DNA of 64,000 bases, taken from Verrucomicrobiota bacterium (GTDB taxonomy: Bacteria > Verrucomicrobiota > Verrucomicrobiia > Limisphaerales > UBA8199). Below the pieces are notes generated by a model that ran no database searches, had not been told where the DNA came from, and saw nothing but the letters and a program-made list of their open reading frames with translations. A program made the position numbers and the translations under genes. The stretch lies in the NCBI GenBank assembly GCA_003176045.1, contig PSRM01000182.1, positions 1 to 64,000 of the forward strand, in the 5' to 3' direction. This document shows positions 58,068-64,000 of this stretch, in pieces (position 1 is the stretch's first letter; each line of letters starts with the position of its first letter).

Positions 58068-59065
58068 CTAGTCAGTACCGCCGCATCTCGGGGCACATCC
58101 TTCAGCACCTGCGCGATGATATGATCGGTCGTGATCCCCTCAGCTTCGGCTTCGAAGTTGAGAATAAGCCGGTGGCGCAGGGCGGAAGGAGCGACGGCTT
58201 CGATATCATCAAAGCTGACGTTGAACCGGCCATCAATCAGGGCGCGGACTTTGCCGGCCAGGATAAGGGTTTGGGCGCCGCGCGGGCTGCTGCCGAAGCG
58301 CAGGTATTGCGAGGCGATTGGAGCGGCGGTGTCCGTGCGCGGATGTGTGGCCAGAACCAGGCGCACGGCGTAATCTTTCACGTGCGAGGCAACCGGCACT
58401 TCGCGCACCAGGTCCATCAACTGCATAAGCGTGCCCCCGTCGAGCACTTTGCTGACCTGCGCCCGCACACCGGCAGTGGTGCGTGTGAGCACTTCGGTCA
58501 ACTCCTCCGCGTTTGGGTAGCCAACCAGGATTTTGAAAAAGAAACGGTCCAATTGTGCTTCGGGTAACGGATAAGTGCCTTCCTGATCAATAGGATTCTG
58601 CGTGGCCATCACGAAGAAAGGCTCGGCCAGTTTGCGCAATTCACCGCCGGCAGTGACCTGATGCTCCTGCATGGCTTCGAGCAACGCAGACTGGGTTTTC
58701 GGGGTGGCACGATTGATTTCGTCGGACAAAACCAAGTGGGCAAAAATGGGGCCGCGTTGAAACTGGAACTCGCGCCTGCCACCGGGGATTTCCATTACTA
58801 TGTTCGTGCCGAGAATGTCCGCAGGCATGAGATCCGGCGTGAACTGAATGCGGCTAAAGGACAGGTCGAGCACTTCGCTGAGCGTCCGAATCAAAAGCGT
58901 TTTACCCAGGCCCGGCACGCCTTCGAGCAGCACATGCCCGCCGGCAAACAGCGCGATGAGCGTCCCTTCGACAATTCCCTCGTGGCCAACAATCACTTTG
59001 CCGATTTCAGATCGGAGAGTTGCGTAAGCGGTGCGGAAGGATTGGATTTGTTCTTCAGTAGTCAT
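58064..59065 (-). CDS. MoxR-family AAA+ ATPase
   Basis: 333 residues from ATG 59065 (MTTEEQIQSFRTAYATLRSEIGKVIVGHEGIVEGTLIALF). The 17 residues added by the track start at 59116 are heptamer-encoded. Walker A is LEGVPGLGKTLLIRTL and Walker B LVLSDEINRATPKTQSALLEAMQEHQVT. Sensor 1 is FFVMATQNPIDQEGTYPLPEAQLDRF, and the C-terminal lid includes RFGSSPRGAQTLILAGKVRALIDGRFNVSFDDI. MoxR ATPases act as chaperones with DUF58 and VWA proteins, encoded directly downstream here. Confidence 0.95.
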   Translation of the reverse strand: MTTEEQIQSFRTAYATLRSEIGKVIVGHEGIVEGTLIALFAGGHVLLEGVPGLGKTLLIRTLSEVLDLSFSRIQFTPDLMPADILGTNIVMEIPGGRREFQFQRGPIFAHLVLSDEINRATPKTQSALLEAMQEHQVTAGGELRKLAEPFFVMATQNPIDQEGTYPLPEAQLDRFFFKILVGYPNAEELTEVLTRTTAGVRAQVSKVLDGGTLMQLMDLVREVPVASHVKDYAVRLVLATHPRTDTAAPIASQYLRFGSSPRGAQTLILAGKVRALIDGRFNVSFDDIEAVAPSALRHRLILNFEAEAEGITTDHIIAQVLKDVPRDAAVLTS

Positions 59066-59080
59066 TTGCGCCGGCGGCCG

Positions 59081-59712
59081 TTGAAGGTTGAAAGTTAAAA
59101 GTTGAAGGTTGGTCAACCGTTACCGTTGGCGTGAAAGGCGCCTGGCATTCGTTCGAACCCTTTCCAGATAGTCTATGAACTTAGCTATTCGACGTGACAG
59201 GGTCAGGCATGATTCACGCAGCGCCTCGAATTTTTTCTGGTCAATGTACTGCTGGTCTAGTGCAACGTAGAGTTGGGATCGGACTTCGCCATTTGAACCT
59301 TTGGCGATGTTCAGGAAATGAATGAATTCTTTGCGAGTCCCGCGTTCGAAGCCCTCTGCGATGTTCGACATGGTCGAAGTGGAGGCGCGGATAATTTGAT
59401 CTTTCAGCGTGAAATCGCGACGAAATAATCGCTCCTTCGTTATGTCGTAAATACGGTTTACTAAAACGCGCGCTTCCTGCCAAACCTTCAGATCTTCGAA
59501 TTGTTTTGCCGTAGCCATAGATTTTTATCCTCGTTAAATGTTTGTCGTATTTGTCGTATTTGTTCAGTAGGAGTGAATGAAATGAGTGTTGAATTTGCAA
59601 TCTTAAGTTTATTCAACCAAGCCATTAACCTGCCTTCAGCCAAGAGGCGTTTGCGCAGACCTCAGACTCGACAAACGGAATGAACCTTCAACCTGTAACC
59701 TTCAACTTTCAA
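59081..59712. mobile_element. Candidate four-helix-bundle element 2, bounded by inverted heptamer arrays
   Basis: Left end 59081-59110 (TTGAAGG, TTGAAAG, TTAAAAG, TTGAAGG in 7-bp phase). The right end 59683-59712 (AACCTTC, AACCTGT, AACCTTC, AACTTTC) is its reverse complement at 26 of 30 positions. Between them are only the four-helix-bundle gene, a period-9 array TTTGTCGTA (59539-59565) and about 115 further bases. The left end is 10 bp beyond the gene's stop. The unit lies between two genes of the MoxR operon, so the whole would be transcribed and could fold on the arrays. Mobility is inferred. Confidence 0.55.
59120..59518 (-). CDS. Four-helix-bundle protein (S23/IVP family), second copy
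   Basis: 132 residues: KQFEDLKVWQEARVLVNRIYDITKERLFRRDFTLKDQIIRASTSTMSNIAEGFERGTRKEFIHFLNIAKGSNGEVRSQLYVALDQQYID. The markers FEDLKVWQEAR, QIIRAS.S..SNIAEGFER, F..FL.IAKGS..EVR.QL are those of the common TIGR02436-type four-helix bundle. It belongs to a different subgroup from the 44855-45223 protein, so the two were acquired separately. The gene interrupts the MoxR operon and is enclosed by inverted heptamer arrays. Confidence 0.93.
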   Translation of the reverse strand: MATAKQFEDLKVWQEARVLVNRIYDITKERLFRRDFTLKDQIIRASTSTMSNIAEGFERGTRKEFIHFLNIAKGSNGEVRSQLYVALDQQYIDQKKFEALRESCLTLSRRIAKFIDYLERVRTNARRLSRQR

Positions 59713-59717
59713 CTAGA

Positions 59718-61688
59718 TCATTTTTTCAAATCATCAAAGTAGTCCTTCACCGCTCCCTGATATGCTCGCGGCACTTTCTCCTCGGTCAGCGCACTCTGGG
59801 CGTCGGACTGGGCGGCGGCGGCCGCTTCCTCGTAAGCGATATTGCTCTGGCCTTTGATGCTCACGCCACGCAAGGTGATGCTCGGCATGGGCGCGCCTGG
59901 CGAGAACTGGCCTTTGACCTTGGTCGGCATGAGTTTGTCGGTGGGGCTGGTTGGGCGGTCGGTGTGGCCGCGTGGGTCAACATTCGGGCGCACGGCGCCG
60001 GTATTGTCCCAGGCATCATTCTGGACTCCGTCCCACGTGTGGCCTTCTTCGGCCCATGTGCCGACGCCGCCACCCAGCCCGCTGCCTTTGGTTGGACCGC
60101 TGCCCGGGTTATTGCACTGCCCCCAGCCTTTGCACTCGCTGATGCACATGGCCGCCTTATTCATGGCATCGAGCGTGGCCATCAATTCCTGGGCGTCACC
60201 CATTTGCTGAGCGAGTTCTCCCAATTTTTTGGCTGCAGAAGCGAGTGACTGCGCGGCACCCGATTTGTCGCCGGCCTGGCCTTGCTTGCAGGCCTGCTGC
60301 AGGTCCTTCGCCACGTCGCCATAATGGCCCGCAGGTGGAATGGCTTTTGAAACTTCCTCCATCATTTTCTGCAGTTGCTCCTGGGTAAGGCCCGAAGACT
60401 TTAATTGTTCCACCATCTTGGTCAGAGTCTGCTGGGCCTGCTCGGGCTGCCCTTTTTGTAGTTGCTCGGCCAGGTCCTTGCCCAACTTGTCCATTTGCTG
60501 TTGGAGCTGTTGGAGGGACTTGGCCATGTCCTTCATCTTATCGAGGTCCTTAACGGCAGTCTGAATATCCTTGAGAAACTGGTCGGGCTGACTGTTCTCC
60601 AGGGCCTTGATGGCGTCCTCCAACTGCGGCATTTGCATCCCCATCTGTTGCGCTTCCTTCGACAGAGCGGAAAGGGCTTCTGAAAGTTTTTGTTTCTCGC
60701 CCTCGCCGGCGGCGGCGCCTTTATCGGCCAAGTCTTTGGCGGCTTGTTGAACCTTTTGCAGGTCCTTTTTGAGTTTGTCGAGCGCTTCGGGATTACCGGT
60801 AGGAGAGCCAAGCTGCTTCTGTAGCGATTCAATTTGCTTTTGCAATCCGCCGGCGGTTTGAGTGTCGTTCGGGCTTGTGCCACGGGCTGCCTGTTCGAGT
60901 TTGTTGAGGGCCGGATCTTTGGCCATTTCCTTGATCTGCTCCTTCAGCTTCTCAGCCACATTCGCCAGGTCTTTGAGCGCCTCGGTTCGGGTGAGGGAAG
61001 TTTTGGTGAACCGGTCGCCCAACTCGCCGACTGCCTGCATGGCTTTCTGAGTCGGCGGCAGGGCCGTCGGGCGCTTCTCGATGTCGCGCCGCACGAGTTC
61101 GGCCAGATTTTTGCCCGCTTCTTTGATTGATTTCTGTTCCTTTTGTTTTTGCAGGTAGCTCTTGCTGCGATACTCCGGGACAAAACCCAGCCCAACACAC
61201 AGCGCCAGCAACAGAAATGCCCAACGCGCCGCGCCCGGCAGACTCAACGGGAGCAGCTTTCTGGGATCCAGAGCTTTGGAATGTGCCGCGGCATCCGTGA
61301 CCACCAGGTCGCTCCATCCTGATGGAGCGCGGACAGCCTGTCCGTGCGCACCGCTGGCTGGGCCAGCTTCCTCGGCGGCAATCTCCAACGCCGTGCTCAA
61401 CCGCTCCTTTAGCTGTTGCTTGTTATCCACCCAACGGGCCACTTCTTTTAACGATGGTTTTCGCCACCCTCCTACGATCAAGCCAAAGGCCATCGCGACA
61501 AACGGCGCGACCAATGCAGCCACAGGCACCCAAAGCGGCAGCGGCCACAAATGAAATGCCCCCGCCATCAGTAGCGCGGCGAGCGCCCCAAAGAGCAACC
61601 CCTTCCACATCCCTTGCAACGCCTTCGCCCATCGCCGCCGCCGTCCGGCCCGACGGAGTGCCAATTCAATAGTTTGTAACTCGCTCAT
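59718..61688 (-). CDS. Membrane protein with long coiled coil, first gene of the MoxR operon (DUF4175-like)
   Basis: 656 residues from ATG 61688 (MSELQTIELALRRAGRRRRWAKALQG). The 20 residues before it in the track ORF are encoded by ATTAAG repeats. Two adjacent helices (LLFGALAALLMAGAFHLWPL, LWVPVAALVAPFVAMAFGLIVG) are followed by VARWVDNKQQLKERLSTALE, a third helix (WAFLLLALCVGLGFVPEY), and about 300 residues of Gln/Lys/Leu-rich coiled coil (LQKQIESLQKQLGSPTG ... LQQLQQQMDKLGKDLAEQLQKG). The Gly-rich end (GSGPTKGSGLGGGVGTWAEEG) leads to a small C-terminal domain. The architecture resembles DUF4175 proteins of Bat/MoxR operons. The insertion SGAHGQAVRAPSGW is a mini-palindrome translation. 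Confidence 0.8.
   Translation of the reverse strand: MSELQTIELALRRAGRRRRWAKALQGMWKGLLFGALAALLMAGAFHLWPLPLWVPVAALVAPFVAMAFGLIVGGWRKPSLKEVARWVDNKQQLKERLSTALEIAAEEAGPASGAHGQAVRAPSGWSDLVVTDAAAHSKALDPRKLLPLSLPGAARWAFLLLALCVGLGFVPEYRSKSYLQKQKEQKSIKEAGKNLAELVRRDIEKRPTALPPTQKAMQAVGELGDRFTKTSLTRTEALKDLANVAEKLKEQIKEMAKDPALNKLEQAARGTSPNDTQTAGGLQKQIESLQKQLGSPTGNPEALDKLKKDLQKVQQAAKDLADKGAAAGEGEKQKLSEALSALSKEAQQMGMQMPQLEDAIKALENSQPDQFLKDIQTAVKDLDKMKDMAKSLQQLQQQMDKLGKDLAEQLQKGQPEQAQQTLTKMVEQLKSSGLTQEQLQKMMEEVSKAIPPAGHYGDVAKDLQQACKQGQAGDKSGAAQSLASAAKKLGELAQQMGDAQELMATLDAMNKAAMCISECKGWGQCNNPGSGPTKGSGLGGGVGTWAEEGHTWDGVQNDAWDNTGAVRPNVDPRGHTDRPTSPTDKLMPTKVKGQFSPGAPMPSITLRGVSIKGQSNIAYEEAAAAAQSDAQSALTEEKVPRAYQGAVKDYFDDLKK
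61324..61349. repeat. GCGGACA/TGTCCG mini-palindrome inside the coiled-coil gene
   Basis: GGAGC then GCGGACAGCCTGTCCGTGCGC, encoding GAHGQAVRAPSGW. A near copy of the elements in purL and in the ABC binding-protein gene. Confidence 0.75.
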
Positions 61689-61883
61689 AAATACTCCCTC
61701 AATCCGGCTCTTAATCTTTCTCTTAATCCTAATCTTAATCCCTCCCACAAAACTGCGCCATCCACCTCCATTTGGCTAGTGCTAATTCATTTGACCGCGG
61801 AAGCGCCAAAATGTTCCGCGGATTTGCGCCCTTAGCCGGAATAATTTTCCCGGCTGATAGTCCCCTGCGCCAGACGGCCCATG

Positions 61884-62002
61884 TAGGGCAGGCTTTCCAG
61901 CCTGCCGGTTCGCGGCGCTTTTCAGCGCCGCGAATCTTTAGGCCACAGAGTTTCACGGGGCTAAAAAGCCCCCTGAACCGGCAGGCTGGAAAGCCTGCCC
62001 TA
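61884..62002. repeat. Clover-leaf palindromic element, copy 2
   Basis: Outer arms TAGGGCAGGCTTTCCAGCCT and AGGCTGGAAAGCCTGCCCTA are complementary. Inner hairpins are GGTTCGCGGCGC/GCGCCGCGAA and GGGGCTAAAAAGCCCC. It contains the same modules as copy 1 (31924-32045) in reversed order, so it is the same element inserted the other way round. It lies between the TIGR03803-type protein gene and the coiled-coil gene. Confidence 0.8.
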
Positions 62003-62020
62003 CCAGGGAAACAATCCGTC

Positions 62021-64000
62021 TTATGGACTCAACCGCGCCCGGTAGAAGCGCCGGGGGACGCGGCCATTGGTATCCACAAGGATGACCGTATTATTCGTGA
62101 GGGTGAGGCTCGTCAGAGTGGTCCAGGTTTGAAAGTTGGTCGAGGTGAGGACGTCGTAGTGCGAGCCAGGCGCGCCCGAGAGTGTGAATTGGAACCCGCC
62201 GTTTGTGCGGAACGCAACGCTGCCTGGCACGAAAGAAGGCGTGGACGAGGCGAAGGCCAGGTGGAAAACCAAGTTGCCAGTGTGCGCCGCGTAACCTCCG
62301 GCCAGGATGCGGTAAGTAGTTGCTGTGCTGACGGCCAGGGTGATCTGCGAATTGATTCCGCCAGCATCATCGTTGCACGCCACCTCTGTCAAAGCGCCAC
62401 AAGCACCCGTGTAAATAGCCAGGCCCGTGTCGAAATCGCTCCCAAATGTATCCACCGTAAGCAGCCCCGCTGATGGCGTGGCGAACTGGTACCAAACCCC
62501 ATTTCCAAACCCCGGCACGCACGACGGCGCTGGATCGCTGGTGGAGCTCGCGTAGGTGGTGGATTGCTGATTGGCGTAACTGGAACTGGCGATCACGATT
62601 GCACCGGCGCATTGGTCGTTGGCCAGGGTGGTAGTCACCTTGAGGATCGCGTTTGAGCTGAGCGCAAAGCCGTATGCGTTTGTGACCAGGCAACTGAACA
62701 GGCTGCCGGAGTCCGAAAGTTGCGCGTTATTAAACGTATAGCTGGAGTTGGTTGTGCCGCTGATCGGTGCTCCATTGCGCCGCCAGCCATATACGAACGG
62801 CGTCGTGCCCGCAGCCGAAACGCTGAACGTAGCCGCCGCCCCTATCGAAACTGTCTGCCCCGCAGGTTGGGCAACAATACTCGGTGCGGACGGGTTGACA
62901 ACGATCCTCATCGTGGCTGTGTTGGCCCAACCATTTGTATCGCTTAGGCCAACGGTGAAGGAATTGGTCCCGAGGTTCGCCGTCAGTGGTGTGCCCGAGA
63001 GCGAACCGTCGCCGGCTACGTTCAACCAGGCCGGACCGCTGACCTTCGCGAATGAAAGCGTGTCTCCTGCGGGCGCGACCGCGTCGGCCAGAAGCGAACT
63101 GGCATACGCCGAGGCATCACTCGCTGCCGCTTCGGTGAATGGGTTGCGGATGAATGTCGGCACAGTCAGACTGAAGACGGTATCGAATCCGACTCCCAAA
63201 CCTCCGATTCCCGCCGTCGTTCCGTAAAACCGGCCATCGGAAGCTTGCACCATCCTCGTTCCCGGTCCCCACCCGTTTATGCCTTCAAACCAAACGATGC
63301 TCGTCAGCGTCCCGCCTGGCGTCAGCTTAAAAACCGTCCCTCCGCCGCCCAACCCGCCCGAGTAAGTCGTGCCATAAAAATTGCTATCGGCCCCCTGCAC
63401 CAGGCCGCCCGCCTGCGTGCCGTTGCTGGTGGAATCGAATGAGATCAATGTGCTCAACGCGCCATTGGTGGCCATGCGAAACAGCGTTCCGTATCCGTAG
63501 GCGCCGCCGTAAAAGGTGCTGCCGTAAAGGTAGCCATCGCTGGCGGCGAGCAGTCGGCCCACCGGAGTCGCGCCATTAGTGCCGTAAAAGGTTGCACGAA
63601 TCGTGAACAGACCGTTGGTTGTCAGGCTGAACACCGCGCCCGAGCCGCTTGTTCCACCTTCCGAAGTTGTGCCGTACAAAATCCCCCCTGGGCCCTGAAC
63701 CAGCCCTGCCTGCGGGTAGCTGCCGCTGGTCGAATAATCGAAATTCACGAGGGTGGTCAGGACACCGCCCGGGGTAAGCCTGAAAGCTGTTCCGTACCCG
63801 TTGGCGCCTCCGGCATAGGTCACTCCATAAAAGTTGCCGTCTGGCGCCTGCATCAATTCTCTCGCATAAGCCCCTTTGCCGTAAGAATCAAACGTGAACA
63901 CCGTCGCCAGCGAACCGTTGGCCGTCATCCGGAATACGGTCCCGTAGCCCCCAGGAGTACTTTGGGTAACCCCATAAAGATTGCCATCCGCGCCGACGAT
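62021..64000 (-). CDS. TIGR03803-type repeat protein with Ig-like domain, 5' end missing
   Basis: The frame is open to the right edge (IVGADGNLYGVTQSTPGGYG precedes the track's first Met), so this is a C-terminal part of about 659 residues. The first 250 residues are Gloeo/Verruco repeats: 'L-QG-DG-LYG-T--GG--G-GTVF-LT--G-LT-L--F' (QAPDGNFYGVTYAGGANGYG; VQGPGGILYGTTSEGGTSGS). A putative-Ig/cadherin-like domain (FTEAAASDASAYASSLLADAVAPAGDTLSFAKVSG) and an Ig domain (IVAQPAGQTVSIGAAATFSV) follow, then a beta-sandwich (APSCVPGFGNGVWYQFATPSAGLLTVDTFGSDFDTGLAIYTG, pre-peptidase-like). The terminal FYRARLSP domain is the common verrucomicrobial C-terminus. It is likely secreted. Its role is unknown. 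Confidence 0.85.
   Translation of the reverse strand: MVGADGNLYGVTQSTPGGYGTVFRMTANGSLATVFTFDSYGKGAYARELMQAPDGNFYGVTYAGGANGYGTAFRLTPGGVLTTLVNFDYSTSGSYPQAGLVQGPGGILYGTTSEGGTSGSGAVFSLTTNGLFTIRATFYGTNGATPVGRLLAASDGYLYGSTFYGGAYGYGTLFRMATNGALSTLISFDSTSNGTQAGGLVQGADSNFYGTTYSGGLGGGGTVFKLTPGGTLTSIVWFEGINGWGPGTRMVQASDGRFYGTTAGIGGLGVGFDTVFSLTVPTFIRNPFTEAAASDASAYASSLLADAVAPAGDTLSFAKVSGPAWLNVAGDGSLSGTPLTANLGTNSFTVGLSDTNGWANTATMRIVVNPSAPSIVAQPAGQTVSIGAAATFSVSAAGTTPFVYGWRRNGAPISGTTNSSYTFNNAQLSDSGSLFSCLVTNAYGFALSSNAILKVTTTLANDQCAGAIVIASSSYANQQSTTYASSTSDPAPSCVPGFGNGVWYQFATPSAGLLTVDTFGSDFDTGLAIYTGACGALTEVACNDDAGGINSQITLAVSTATTYRILAGGYAAHTGNLVFHLAFASSTPSFVPGSVAFRTNGGFQFTLSGAPGSHYDVLTSTNFQTWTTLTSLTLTNNTVILVDTNGRVPRRFYRARLSP

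Noticed and set aside
1-64000. tRNA, rRNA, riboswitch, transposase and prophage genes
   Set aside because: None was recognised by eye. A tRNAscan and Rfam search would be needed to exclude small RNAs.

Overview
The window looks like a chromosomal segment of a free-living verrucomicrobium of the Pedosphaera/Limisphaerales type. This is inferred from family content, not from a database search. The signs are a Gloeo/Verruco (TIGR03803-type) repeat protein, PEP-CTERM proteins, very large secreted repeat proteins with FG-GAP and RCC1 repeats, an ECF sigma factor with a long C-terminal extension, a membrane glycosyltransferase-like protein with TPRs, and many short intergenic palindromes. Most genes lie on the minus strand. 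I saw no rRNA, tRNA, CRISPR array, transposase or prophage.

Layout. 0-6 kb: start of a cysteine synthase gene, a 1-Cys peroxiredoxin, a zinc-ribbon membrane protein and secreted proteins of unknown role. 6-19 kb: surface-protein island with a 1998-residue fibre-like protein whose start overlaps a CheY-like regulator gene, two tandem PEP-CTERM genes, an RCC1/Ig protein, and truncated remnants. 19-29 kb: signalling region with a LuxR-type response regulator, its probable propeller histidine kinase, and a TonB receptor - YfiR-like - CHASE8/hybrid kinase operon. 29-38.5 kb: RNB exoribonuclease, DUF1361 protein, diiron ferritin-like protein, IspH, a winged-helix regulator overlapping a membrane protein gene, and the ECF sigma gene. 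38.9-42.8 kb: purL and purQ separated by two small genes. 42.8-61.7 kb: one long minus-strand run containing a MoxR-DUF58-VWA-VWA core, an iron(III)-type ABC binding protein and permease, a TPR membrane glycosyltransferase-like protein, a lipoprotein, and two four-helix-bundle genes. The window ends inside a TIGR03803-type repeat protein.

The most unusual feature is short tandem repeats with a period of 7 bp (also 8 or 9). Examples are GAACCTT, CAAAGTC, CGTGAAA, CGTATTG, GACCACT, AAACACC and TTAAATAAG. They sit between genes and also inside reading frames without breaking them: purL, the RNB gene, the DUF58 gene, the TPR glycosyltransferase, the lipoprotein and the ABC permease. Adjacent arrays of different sequence often keep the same 7-bp phase. 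They appear to have added loops to PurL, joined an ABC permease to an NHL lipoprotein in one frame, and supplied new termini to several proteins. Both four-helix-bundle genes are bracketed by inverted arrays of this kind, giving units of about 0.54 and 0.63 kb that resemble rRNA intervening-sequence elements. A gene-less unit of the same design lies between the cysteine synthase and peroxiredoxin genes. A second layer consists of larger palindromes: clover-leaf elements, 21-34 bp inverted repeats, and a GCGGACA/TGTCCGC mini-palindrome present in-frame in three unrelated genes.
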